16,069 nt of DNA. Origin: Bacillota bacterium. Its GTDB lineage: Bacteria; Bacillota; Sulfobacillia; Thermaerobacterales; Thermaerobacteraceae. Below the pieces are notes generated by a model. The model did no database searches and was not told the origin of the DNA. It was given only the letters and a program-made list of their open reading frames with translations. Each line of letters starts with the position of its first letter. Position 1 is the first letter of the stretch. This document shows, piece after piece, positions 6,749 through 13,923 of the stretch. The DNA is taken from positions 1 to 16,069 of the forward strand of contig QGUQ01000005.1 of NCBI GenBank assembly GCA_003242195.1. Reading direction: 5' to 3'. Position numbers and translations under genes: made by a program.

Positions 6749-8356
6749 ATGGGTGAGTTTCGGATCGAGGTCCCGGAATACTACAACTTCGCCCGGGACA
6801 CGGTGGACCGGTGGGCGGAGGATCCCCAGAGACCCGCGATGTTGTGGATCGATGACGACGGTGACGGCCGGCGCCTCACCTTCGCCCACTTCGCGGAGCG
6901 GTCGCGCCGCGTCGCCGGGATGCTGCGCTCCCTGGGCATCCGCAAGGGGGACCGCGTGCTGGTGGTCCTGGGCCGGGAGGTGGAGTGGTGGGAGGCCATG
7001 CTGGGCCTCATCCGCCTGGGCGCTATCCCGGTACCGGGCACAACGCTACTGACGGCCAAGGACCTGCTCTATCGCATCCAGCAGACGGAAGCAGCCGGTA
7101 TCATCACCGACCCGGAGGGCGCGGCCCGGGTCGACGAGGTCGCCGGGCAGTGCCCGTCCCTGCAGGTGCGGGTGGTGGTGGGCGGCGGGCGGCCCGGCTG
7201 GGTGAACTACGAACCTGCGGTGACGGCCGCCGATCCGGACGAGGGCGAGCCGACCCGCTCCTCCGATCCCATGCTGATCTACTTCACATCGGGCACCACC
7301 GGCCTGCCCAAGATGGTCCTCCACGAGCACAGCTACCCGCTGGGGCACCTGGTGACGGGCAAGCTCTGGTGCGACTTGCGGGAAGGCGACCTGCACTGGA
7401 ACGTGTCCGATACCGGGTGGGCGAAGGCCGCCTGGTCCAGCCTTTGCGGCCCTTGGGTGGCGGGTGCGACGGTGATGGTCGACCGGAAACCGGGGAAGTT
7501 CGACCCCGTGCGTGCCCTGCAACTCATCGAGCGGCACCGCCCGACCAGCCTCTGCGCACCGCCGACGGTGTACCGGCTCCTGGTGCTGGAGGACCTCGAG
7601 CGTTACGACCTGTCCAGCCTGCGCTCCTGCGTCTCCGCCGGCGAACCCCTCAACCCCGAGGTCATCCACGTCTGGCAGCGTGCGACGGGCGTCACCATCC
7701 GGGACGGCTACGGACAGACGGAGACGGTCTGCCTGGTGGCCAACTGGCCCGGCATGCCCGTCAAGCCCGGTTCCATGGGCAAGCCGGCGCCCCACGCCGA
7801 GGTGGCGGTCATCGACGAGGAGGGCCGTGTCCTCCCGCCGGGCCGGGAGGGCGACATCGCCGTCCGCGTCGACCCCCAGCGGCCCGTGGGCCTCTTCCGC
7901 GAGTACTGGAAGGATCCGGACGGAACGGCGGCGCGCCGGGTCGGCCCCTGGTACATCACCGGGGACCGCGGCATCGTCGACGAGGACGGTTACTTCTGGT
8001 TCGTCGGCCGTGCCGACGACGTGATCATCAGCGCAGGGTACCGGATCGGGCCCTTCGAGGTGGAGAGCGCCCTGGTGGAACACCCGGCGGTCGCCGAGGC
8101 GGCCGTCGTGGCCAGCCCCGATCCGGTGAGGGGCAGCATCGTCAAGGCCTTCGTGGTGCTGGCGCCGGGGTACGAGGGCAGTGACGAGCTGGTCCGGGAG
8201 CTGCAGGAGCACGTCAAGCGGGTGACCGCCCCGTACAAGTACCCGCGGGAGATCGAGTTCGTCGGCGAGCTGCCGAAGACCATCTCCGGCAAGATCCGCC
8301 GGGTGGAGCTGCGGGAACTGGAAGAGCGCCGCAAGGGGGGCCGAGTTCCCCGTTGA
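6749..8356 (+). CDS. Acyl-CoA synthetase, MACS-like AMP-forming ligase
   Basis: The product is 535 residues, a full-length adenylate-forming enzyme of the ANL superfamily. It would activate a carboxylic acid to acyl-AMP, then acyl-CoA, in the cytoplasm. Motifs: P-loop YFTSGTTGLPK (178-188), YGQTE (321-325), ITGDRG (403-408), the hinge and A8 motif in VGRADDVIISAGYRIGP (419-435), and PKTISGKIRR (509-518) with catalytic K515. The stretch WNVSDTGWAKAAW (217-229) is typical of medium-chain/benzoate-type MACS ligases. Substrate is undecided: a short- or medium-chain fatty acid or an aromatic acid. The ATG at 6749 was chosen because a G-rich site (6735-6740) sits eight bases upstream and the family N terminus fits. 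It diverges from the ABC-F gene across 6511-6748, where I see no convincing promoter for either gene. It converges on the patatin gene. Confidence 0.92.
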   Translation: MGEFRIEVPEYYNFARDTVDRWAEDPQRPAMLWIDDDGDGRRLTFAHFAERSRRVAGMLRSLGIRKGDRVLVVLGREVEWWEAMLGLIRLGAIPVPGTTLLTAKDLLYRIQQTEAAGIITDPEGAARVDEVAGQCPSLQVRVVVGGGRPGWVNYEPAVTAADPDEGEPTRSSDPMLIYFTSGTTGLPKMVLHEHSYPLGHLVTGKLWCDLREGDLHWNVSDTGWAKAAWSSLCGPWVAGATVMVDRKPGKFDPVRALQLIERHRPTSLCAPPTVYRLLVLEDLERYDLSSLRSCVSAGEPLNPEVIHVWQRATGVTIRDGYGQTETVCLVANWPGMPVKPGSMGKPAPHAEVAVIDEEGRVLPPGREGDIAVRVDPQRPVGLFREYWKDPDGTAARRVGPWYITGDRGIVDEDGYFWFVGRADDVIISAGYRIGPFEVESALVEHPAVAEAAVVASPDPVRGSIVKAFVVLAPGYEGSDELVRELQEHVKRVTAPYKYPREIEFVGELPKTISGKIRRVELRELEERRKGGRVPR

Positions 8357-8377
8357 GCGGACGGGCATCGGGGGTGT

Positions 8378-8403
8378 CCCCGCTGGGAGTGTCCCCAGCG
8401 GGG
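8378..8403. terminator. Hairpin between convergent acyl-CoA synthetase and patatin genes
   Basis: Perfect 10-bp stem, CCCCGCTGGG (8378-8387) with CCCAGCGGGG (8394-8403), and a 6-base loop. It lies 21 bases after the synthetase stop and 70 bases beyond the patatin stop. No T run follows on either strand, so it may be a bidirectional but imperfect terminator, or may protect 3' ends. Confidence 0.5.
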
Positions 8404-8473
8404 CATCCCCGCCCTCGCCCCCCGTACGCCACGGAGCCGCGGCTGTCGTCCCCAGTCCACCATGGGGCCGCCC

Positions 8474-9439
8474 CTAGACGGCGATGGCGCGGCCACCCCG
8501 GTAGGCCTGTTTATAGCGGTTAAAATCCCATTCGCGGAAGAAGCGCTCGGCCGCCTCCCGCCCCGCCCAGTACAAGCGCCGCCTCGTCTCCCGATCGATG
8601 TGGAAGTCGGTGGTCCGAACGCCCAGGCTGGGCACGGCGATGGTGCGGGCGGCGCTGTGGGCGTTGGCCAGCTCCTCCCGCGCCTCCAGGGCCGTGCTGA
8701 CCAGGGCCATCAGGTATCCGGCCGGCCCCCTGACGGGCACCGGCGTATCCCCCGGATCGGCCAGGCGGAAGCCGAAAGTGGGCCACGGTGGTATGCCGGG
8801 GACGTCGAACAACCATACCGGGAAGTTGGCCACCAGCCCACCGTCCACCACCAGGCTGGTGGACGGCCCCTCGGGCGTGGAGTAGCGTAATTGCACCGGC
8901 TCGAAGAAGTAAGGCATCGCTGCGCTCATGCGCACGGCGCGGGCCACCGGAAAGTCCCCGGGGTCCAGCCCGTAGTCGGGGAGGTCCCGGGGCAAGACCA
9001 GCATCCGCCGCCGCGTGATGTCGGCGGCCACCACCTGCAGGCGGTAGCGAAACCGCGGGTCGTTCCCGCCCAGCGCGGGAGGCAGCTCCAGGTCCCGGAA
9101 ACACCGGACCCCCTTCCGAGCCAACACCTCTTCCAGCCAGGCTTCCAGGGCGTTGCCCTCGTAGATGCCGTTCTGAAACACCACGCCGAGCACCGGCCCG
9201 AGCACGGGGACACGGTCCAGCAGGTCGCGATCCTGGAACCGCTCGAAGTCGAGCTCCTCCATCATTTCCTTCAGCTCTGCCGGCGTGTAGCCCGCCGCCC
9301 GCAAGGCCGCGACGATGGCGCCGCCGGAGGTGCCCCCCAGGTTCACCCATTGGTAGCCCTTTTCCTCCGCCACCTCAAGGGCGCCCACCAGGGCGACGGC
9401 GCGGACGCCCCCACCGGAAAAGACGGCATCGGCATGCAT
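8474..9439 (-). CDS. Patatin-like phospholipase / acyl hydrolase
   Basis: The product is 321 residues. It carries the patatin features: oxyanion-hole loop SGGGVR (8-13), nucleophile elbow GTSGG with S38, and the catalytic Asp in VVDGG (D199), giving a Ser-Asp dyad. AVRMSAAMPYFFEPV (168-182) is the conserved core segment. There is no signal peptide or membrane helix, so it is probably cytoplasmic or loosely membrane-bound. Family activity is hydrolysis of phospholipid or other acyl esters; the natural substrate is unknown. The ATG at 9439 is preceded by GGGGG at 9449-9453, about nine bases upstream. It is transcribed alone, towards the acyl-CoA synthetase, and could release acids for that enzyme, but this link is only inference from position. 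Confidence 0.9.
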   Translation of the reverse strand: MHADAVFSGGGVRAVALVGALEVAEEKGYQWVNLGGTSGGAIVAALRAAGYTPAELKEMMEELDFERFQDRDLLDRVPVLGPVLGVVFQNGIYEGNALEAWLEEVLARKGVRCFRDLELPPALGGNDPRFRYRLQVVAADITRRRMLVLPRDLPDYGLDPGDFPVARAVRMSAAMPYFFEPVQLRYSTPEGPSTSLVVDGGLVANFPVWLFDVPGIPPWPTFGFRLADPGDTPVPVRGPAGYLMALVSTALEAREELANAHSAARTIAVPSLGVRTTDFHIDRETRRRLYWAGREAAERFFREWDFNRYKQAYRGGRAIAV

Positions 9440-9882
9440 CCCATCGAGCCCCCGTTCGCATCCACCCTTGGGCCCCGTGCCCGGGCCCGGAACTCATGGC
9501 CAGCCCAGACTCGCGAACGGGCACCCCAGGCTGCACCCGGCCGGCAACCGCGTGACCGCGATATCCGGGTCTGACTCAGCCTATGCGCCGAAAACCGACC
9601 TCGCCGCAACCACCCCTCGCGGTGCAAGAGCCCGTGTTCCGGCCATGGACCTCTCGAGGCAGGATGCCGAGCGGGTGCGGCGCCAGCCTTGCCCATTACA
9701 TCGGCCCCGGGCCCGCCCTCGTTTACCGCCTGTTGGACTCCGGTACGGTGCGGGGTCGGTCGCCCCCGCCGAAGACCTCACCTGCCCCCGTTCGCCAGCG
9801 TTGGCGGTCCGGGAGCCCTTGCAGCGGTGGATTGGACCGGTTCCCGCGGGTACCATCCCCATCGTGCACGCGCCCTGGGACG
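9440..9882. other. Long non-coding stretch, no gene recognised
   Basis: This 443-base stretch lies between the patatin start (minus) and the promoter of the transporter gene (plus). Open frames cross it on both strands, but none has a good ribosome binding site, a recognisable motif or plausible composition. It must contain the patatin promoter, though I cannot pick one with confidence. A degraded gene cannot be excluded without a search. Confidence 0.5.
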
Positions 9883-9911
9883 TTGCCACAGGCGTCCCGG
9901 TGTGCTATTCC
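9883..9911 (+). promoter_or_regulatory. Extended -10 promoter for the MFS transporter
   Basis: TTGCCA (9883-9888) matches TTGACA at five of six positions. A 17-base spacer leads to TATTCC (9906-9911), preceded by TGC (9903-9905), the extended -10 element. Transcription should start near 9918, about 20 bases before a short leader ORF and about 90 bases before the transporter start. Confidence 0.5.
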
Positions 9912-9938
9912 GGAGGAGGGTTTCCTTCGGGATACGAA

Positions 9939-10001
9939 ATGTTCGCACGGCTGCCTCCGAAGAGGTCACGGAGCACGACCGGCCAGCACTTCGGGAGGTG
10001 A
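9939..10001 (+). CDS. Possible 20-residue leader peptide ahead of the MFS transporter
   Basis: ATG at 9939 opens a 20-codon frame (MFARLPPKRSRSTTGQHFGR) that ends at TGA 9999-10001. The stop shares bases with the GGGAGGTGA Shine-Dalgarno region of the transporter, whose GTG is at 10007. The peptide is basic and has no family I know. Its own ribosome binding site is weak: GGGA six bases before the ATG. The frame spans both arms of the hairpin at 9954-9998, so a ribosome on it would change access to the transporter start. It could equally be a chance frame. Confidence 0.3.
   Translation: MFARLPPKRSRSTTGQHFGR
9954..9998 (+). promoter_or_regulatory. Hairpin that could sequester the transporter Shine-Dalgarno
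   Basis: CCTCCGAAG (9954-9962) can pair with CTTCGGGAGG (9989-9998) over nine base pairs with one bulged G. The right arm is the Shine-Dalgarno sequence of the gene starting at 10007. An upstream CTTCGG (9925-9930) can compete for CCGAAG (9957-9962). This gives two mutually exclusive folds, the arrangement known from translational attenuators such as ermC. No folding calculation was made. Confidence 0.4.
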
Positions 10002-10006
10002 GCGCC

Positions 10007-11425
10007 GTGCCCCCCACGGGCGCCAGCGACGGGCACGACACGGTGCACGAACGCCCCGGCAGCAGCCGGCGCCGCCGCATCGCGGCCACCCTGTGGCGCG
10101 TGAACGCCCTGGCGGTCGTTGCCTTTGCGGTGATCACGATGGCGCGGCCCCTTTTCTCCGTTTTCGCCGACCGGGAGCTGGGGGCGAACCCGACCTGGCT
10201 GGGCGTCATCGCCGGCTCCTACGCGCTGGTGCCCCTCTTCCTGTCCCTACCGGTGGGCGGCCTGATCCACCGGTGGGGCGAGCGCCCCTTGCTTCTGGCC
10301 GGCACGGCCGGGCTGGCACTCGGCCTCCTCCTGGCATCCGCCAGCCGGTCCTTGTGGACCCTGACGCTGGCCTCCCTGATCACCGGCATGGCGCAAATGC
10401 TGCTGGTGGTGTGCACCCAGACCCTGGTCACCTCCCTGGGCGATCCGCGGGAGAGGGAGCACCACCTGGGGCTGTTCACCACGGCGACGTCCGCCGGCCA
10501 GCTCCTGGGTCCGCTGGCTGGCGGCGCCCTCGCGGACGTCACGGGTTTCCGCGGTACCTTCGTGGCCGGGGCGGTGGTCGCCTTGGCGGGCGCTGCCCTG
10601 GCCCGGGGCGTGGAACCGCCGCCGGTGGCCGGCCAGGCCATCAGCCTGCGCGGGCAGGTGGAACGAGCCCGCCAGCTGCTGCGGCTGCCCGCCATGCGGC
10701 TCGCGATCCTGACGGCCTTCTCGCTGATCTTCACCCTCGGCGTCCACCAGTCGTTCTACCCGGTCTACGTCACCCGCCTGTTAGGTCTCAGTGCTACGAC
10801 CCTCGGAGTCCTGCTCGCCGTCCGGGCGGTGTTCGCCCTGGCCGTGCGCCTCTACATGCAGCCGCTCATCGAGGTCGTGGGCAGCCGCTACCGGGTCCTG
10901 CTCATGAGCTTGATCTGCGGCGCCCTCGCCTTGGGAGCGACGCCTCTCCTCCGCGATCCATGGTCCCTGGCGATTGCCGCCGCCTTGCTCGGCATCGCTA
11001 CCGGCCTGACCATGCCCCTCAGCATGCTCTCCGCGGCGAACGCCGTACCGGTGGCCGAACGGGGCCTGGCCATGGGCGTTCGCCTCACCGGCAACCGGCT
11101 CGCAGAGCTGTCGAGCCCCCTCCTCTTTGGGCCCCTGGCCGACGCCCTGGGTCTGGGACCCGCCTTCTATGCGGCCGGCCTCCTCCTACTGGTCGCCGCC
11201 CTGCTCTCGCTGGCGTGGCGGGAGGGCCTGGCCGAGGTTGACGAGCCGCACCACGCCGCGGGCACCGCACGAATGGAAGCGGTACCCGGGCCGACCCAGG
11301 GAGTGCCACTGGGGACGCCCGCGGGCAAGCGGCCCGGCCCGGCAAGGGCAACGGGCGCCGGCGCACCGGAGGGTAGGGCCCGCCCGGGTCCTCGCAGTAG
11401 CGGCGCCATGACGTCGAGCCGGTAA
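10007..11425 (+). CDS. MFS transporter (12-TM, exporter-like)
   Basis: The product is 472 residues with about 12 hydrophobic segments between residues 32 and 404. MFS motif A is visible as GGLIHRWGERPLLLAG (84-99) in the loop between helices 2 and 3. TTATSAGQLLGPLAGG (158-173) resembles the motif C region (GxxxGPxxGG) of helix 5, which is typical of proton-driven drug/H+ antiporters. Likely role: proton-coupled efflux or uptake of a small molecule across the cytoplasmic membrane, substrate unknown. The GTG at 10007 is eight bases after GGAGG (9994-9998); the GTG at 9998 overlaps that site and is rejected. A 22-residue basic N-terminal tail and a C-terminal tail of about 65 residues (408-472) rich in Gly, Pro, Ala and Arg are unusual. 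A leader ORF and hairpin upstream suggest translational control. Confidence 0.88.
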   Translation: MPPTGASDGHDTVHERPGSSRRRRIAATLWRVNALAVVAFAVITMARPLFSVFADRELGANPTWLGVIAGSYALVPLFLSLPVGGLIHRWGERPLLLAGTAGLALGLLLASASRSLWTLTLASLITGMAQMLLVVCTQTLVTSLGDPREREHHLGLFTTATSAGQLLGPLAGGALADVTGFRGTFVAGAVVALAGAALARGVEPPPVAGQAISLRGQVERARQLLRLPAMRLAILTAFSLIFTLGVHQSFYPVYVTRLLGLSATTLGVLLAVRAVFALAVRLYMQPLIEVVGSRYRVLLMSLICGALALGATPLLRDPWSLAIAAALLGIATGLTMPLSMLSAANAVPVAERGLAMGVRLTGNRLAELSSPLLFGPLADALGLGPAFYAAGLLLLVAALLSLAWREGLAEVDEPHHAAGTARMEAVPGPTQGVPLGTPAGKRPGPARATGAGAPEGRARPGPRSSGAMTSSR

Positions 11426-11560
11426 ACCCGGTGGCCGCCTGCCATGCCGCGCCCCGCGGGAAGCTGCCCGCACGCGGTACCCCCGACCGGACCTCGGCGG
11501 TGCCGCCGGGGAAGGGCGTAGTCGTCGCCGGCCAAGCGGGAGGAGTGCGGCCCTGTTGTG

Positions 11561-11650
11561 CCAAATTCGCTATTAATGTTAAGCAGCACGTCGTGGCCAG
11601 ACCGGCTCCGGTACTGGCAGACGTTTGCTGGAATCCTTCGCCTTTATAAC
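11561..11650 (+). promoter_or_regulatory. AT-rich promoter region of citrate synthase
   Basis: The 260 bases between the transporter and citrate synthase hold the only clearly AT-rich patches nearby. These are CAAATTCGCTATTAATGTTAAG (about 11562-11583), with TATTAAT as a possible -10, and TTTATAAC (11643-11650), whose TATAAC matches TATAAT at five positions. Neither has a good -35 (TTTGCT is 15 bases before TATAAC). The second would start transcription near 11657, about 30 bases before the gene. The upstream patch could be an UP element or operator. I cannot choose between them. Confidence 0.4.
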
Positions 11651-11685
11651 GAAGTCTGGTGTATGGACGGAAGGAGTTGCTCCCT

Positions 11686-12810
11686 ATGACCCAACCCAAC
11701 GCCGCCGGCCTCGAAGATGTGGTTGCCGGCACGTCCGAGATCTGTTTCATCGACGGCAAGGAGGGCCGGTTGCTCTATCGCGGGTTCGACATCCGCGACC
11801 TGGCCGAGCATGCCTCCTTCGAAGAAGTGGTGTACCTGCTCTGGCATGGTGAGCTGCCGACGCGGGCGCAACTGGACGGCTTCGTCCAGCAGATCAAGGC
11901 CGCCCAGGCGCTGCCCGGCCAGGTCCTGGAGCTCATCGAGCGCATTCCGCCCGCTACCCACCCGATGGCCGCGCTGCGGACCGCCGTTTCGTACCTGGGC
12001 ACCCTGGACCCCGACCAGGAGGACCAGTCCGTGGAAGCCAACCTTCGCCGGGCGACGCGGCTCGTCGCCCAATTCCCGACCCTGGTGGCGGCCATCCAGC
12101 GCGTGCGGCAGGGCAAGGAACCCGTGGCGCCGCGGCGCGACCTTTCCCTTGCCGCCAACTTCCTCTACATGCTGCGCGGCGAGGAACCGTCGCCCTTGCA
12201 TGCGCAGGTGATGAACGTCGCCCTGGTCCTGCACGCGGACCACGAGTTGAACGCCTCCACCTTTGCGGCTCGCGTCACGGCCGCCACCCTGTCGGACATG
12301 TACTCCGCCATCACCGCGGCCATCGGTGCCCTGAAGGGTCCCCTCCACGGCGGAGCTAACGAGCAGGTCATGCGGATGCTGCTGGAGATCGGCTCGCCGG
12401 ACAAGGCGGAGGAGTGGGTCAAGCAGGCCCTGGCCCAAAAGAAGCGAATCATGGGCTTCGGCCATCGCGTCTACAAGACCGAAGACCCGCGGGCGACCAT
12501 CCTGCGGCGTCTCTCGCAAAAGGTCGCCGAAGCCGCCGGCGAGACGCGCTGGTACGAGATCTCCCGGGTCGTGGAGAAGGTGGTCCAGGCGGAAAAGGGC
12601 CTGTACCCCAACGTGGACTTCTACAGCGCTTCCACCTACTACGTGATGGGCATCCCCTTCGAGCTGTACACGCCCATCTTCGCGGTGAGCCGTATCTCCG
12701 GCTGGACCGCCCACGTGCTGGAACAGTACGCCAATAACCGCCTGATCCGTCCGCGGGCCGAGTACGTCGGGCCCACCAACCGGCAGTGGGTGCCCATCGA
12801 TCAGCGCTGA
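11686..12810 (+). CDS. gltA: Citrate synthase (short bacterial form; citrate/2-methylcitrate)
   Basis: The product is 374 residues, the size of the CitZ/MmgD/PrpC-type dimeric enzymes of Gram-positives. It condenses oxaloacetate with acetyl-CoA (or propionyl-CoA) to citrate (or 2-methylcitrate) in the cytoplasm. The catalytic residues are present: H221 (GPLHGGANE), H260 (GFGHRVY) and D311 (NVDFYSA). The oxaloacetate-binding H186 lies in LHADHELNAS. R335 in AVSRISGWTAH (333-343) lies in the conserved C-terminal substrate-binding segment. The ATG at 11686 was chosen because AAGGAG (11671-11676) sits nine bases upstream. It stands alone with its own AT-rich promoter region and ends at a strong hairpin. 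No prp genes are visible, so plain TCA-cycle citrate synthase is the more likely role. Confidence 0.95.
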   Translation: MTQPNAAGLEDVVAGTSEICFIDGKEGRLLYRGFDIRDLAEHASFEEVVYLLWHGELPTRAQLDGFVQQIKAAQALPGQVLELIERIPPATHPMAALRTAVSYLGTLDPDQEDQSVEANLRRATRLVAQFPTLVAAIQRVRQGKEPVAPRRDLSLAANFLYMLRGEEPSPLHAQVMNVALVLHADHELNASTFAARVTAATLSDMYSAITAAIGALKGPLHGGANEQVMRMLLEIGSPDKAEEWVKQALAQKKRIMGFGHRVYKTEDPRATILRRLSQKVAEAAGETRWYEISRVVEKVVQAEKGLYPNVDFYSASTYYVMGIPFELYTPIFAVSRISGWTAHVLEQYANNRLIRPRAEYVGPTNRQWVPIDQR

Positions 12811-12900
12811 TGCCTCCGGGCCACGGCCGGCAGGCACCCACGCCGCGAAGGGCAGGGCGGGTCCCGGGGACGGCCCTGGGCTCCGGTAGGGGAAGCCAGG

Positions 12901-12943
12901 GCAAAGGGCCACCGCCCGGCAGGAACGGGCGGTGGCCCTTTGC
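12901..12943. terminator. Strong bidirectional terminator hairpin
   Basis: Perfect 18-bp stem, arms 12901-12918 and 12926-12943, with a 7-base loop. The arms end in GCAAAGGGCC and GGCCCTTTGC, so both strands read ...CCCTTTGC at the exit. It lies 90 bases past the citrate synthase stop and 93 bases past the stop of the convergent importer ATPase, and probably serves both. Confidence 0.8.
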
Positions 12944-13035
12944 GTCCCGACGCTGCTTCCCCCTGTTCCCGACGTCGCGCCCGCTTGCTTCCCGAGAGCC
13001 GCGGTGCCTCCCCGGGCCTGCCCCGGCGGCCTGCA

Positions 13036-13923
13036 TCAGCCCGCACCGGCTCCGCCCGCGCCCGACGCGCTTGCCCGGCCATCCCGTTGCGGCGTCCTCG
13101 CCCGTCCCGGCCGCATGAGCATCACCTGGGGCACCCCCGCCGTCGGGTGGGGATGCACCAGGACATCGCAACCGTAGACCTGGCGGATGCACTCGGCGGT
13201 GATGACGCGGGCCGGCTCCCCCGCTGCGAACACGCGCCCCTCCCGAAGCAGCACCAGCCGGTCGCAGTAGAGGGACGCCAGGTTGATGTCGTGCAGCACG
13301 GCGATCAGGGTCAGCCCGAGACGGTCCCGCAGGTCGGCGAACAGGTCCATGATCTCCATCTGGTGGCGGATGTCCAAGTGGCTGGTGGGCTCGTCCACCA
13401 GCAGGATGCGCGGCTCCTGGGCAAGGGCCCGGGCGATCATCACCTTCTGCCGCTCGCCCGCGCTGAGCCGGGTGATGGGCCGCTCGGCCAGCGCCGCCAC
13501 CCCCGCCCGTTCCATGGCCTCCCCAACGGCCCGCCAGTCCCGGGGCCCCTCGCGCCCCCAGCCTCCCAGGTGTGGCGTACGCCCCAGGGCGACGTACTCC
13601 ACCACCCGCAGCGGCACGTCCAGGGGCAGATCGGCGCCGACGGCGGCCATCCGTCGTGCCCGCTCGGACGAGCTGTACGCCGCCAGGGGACGCCCCTCGA
13701 TCAGCACGTGGCCCGCCCGGGCCGGCAGGTATCCCGAGATGGCCCTGAGGAGCGTGGTCTTACCGGACCCATTGGGCCCCAGGATCCCGAGCCACTCGCC
13801 GGGACCCACCCGCAGCGAGAACCCGTCCAGCACGGGTTCCGCCCCGTAACCGATGCGGACGCCCGCCACCTCGATGACGAAGGACACGGGCATTCCCTCC
13901 CCCGTGCCGCCCGCTACCGCCAT
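13036..13923 (-). CDS. btuD: ABC importer ATPase, BtuD/FecE-like
   Basis: The product is 295 residues. It powers the importer formed with the next two genes, at the cytoplasmic face of the membrane. Motifs: Walker A GPNGSGKTT (49-57), signature LSAGE (153-157), Walker B ILLVDEPTSHLD (173-184), and switch His H211 in VLHDIN. The Q-loop position, usually VPQ, reads VGAD (95-98), with Ala where Gln is expected. The C-terminal 25 residues are a low-complexity Arg/Gly/Ala/Ser tail. The ATG at 13923 shares one base with the permease stop (TGATG), so the two are translationally coupled. An ATG 10 codons later (13893) has GGGGGAGGG only one base away and is less likely. The gene ends 93 bases from the shared terminator. 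Confidence 0.92.
   Translation of the reverse strand: MAVAGGTGEGMPVSFVIEVAGVRIGYGAEPVLDGFSLRVGPGEWLGILGPNGSGKTTLLRAISGYLPARAGHVLIEGRPLAAYSSSERARRMAAVGADLPLDVPLRVVEYVALGRTPHLGGWGREGPRDWRAVGEAMERAGVAALAERPITRLSAGERQKVMIARALAQEPRILLVDEPTSHLDIRHQMEIMDLFADLRDRLGLTLIAVLHDINLASLYCDRLVLLREGRVFAAGEPARVITAECIRQVYGCDVLVHPHPTAGVPQVMLMRPGRARTPQRDGRASASGAGGAGAG

Noticed and set aside
7046..8368. A 440-codon minus-strand frame opposite the acyl-CoA synthetase.
   Set aside because: It mirrors a full-length enzyme with all motifs and shows no domain of its own.
9505..9530. Minus-strand GTTCGCGAGTC resembling a tRNA T-loop.
   Set aside because: The flanking stem would enclose a 12-base loop instead of seven, and no matching acceptor, D or anticodon arms are present.
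9840..9862. Minus-strand GGGATGGTACCCGCGGG resembles the T-box consensus AGGGTGGNACCGCG.
   Set aside because: It has an extra A and an extra C inside the conserved bulge, no Stem I or T-run terminator is evident, and the next minus-strand gene (patatin, 400 bases on) is not a known T-box target.
9468..10001. A 177-codon plus-strand frame upstream of the transporter, which includes the leader ORF frame.
   Set aside because: No ribosome binding site, motif or coding-like composition in its first 157 codons; only the last 20 codons have a regulatory rationale.
11497..11508. GGCGGTGCCGCC palindrome after the transporter gene as a terminator.
   Set aside because: The loop would be only two bases and no T run follows; too weak to call.
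11644..12912. A 422-codon minus-strand frame opposite citrate synthase.
   Set aside because: Same antisense effect; citrate synthase has every catalytic residue and a good ribosome binding site.
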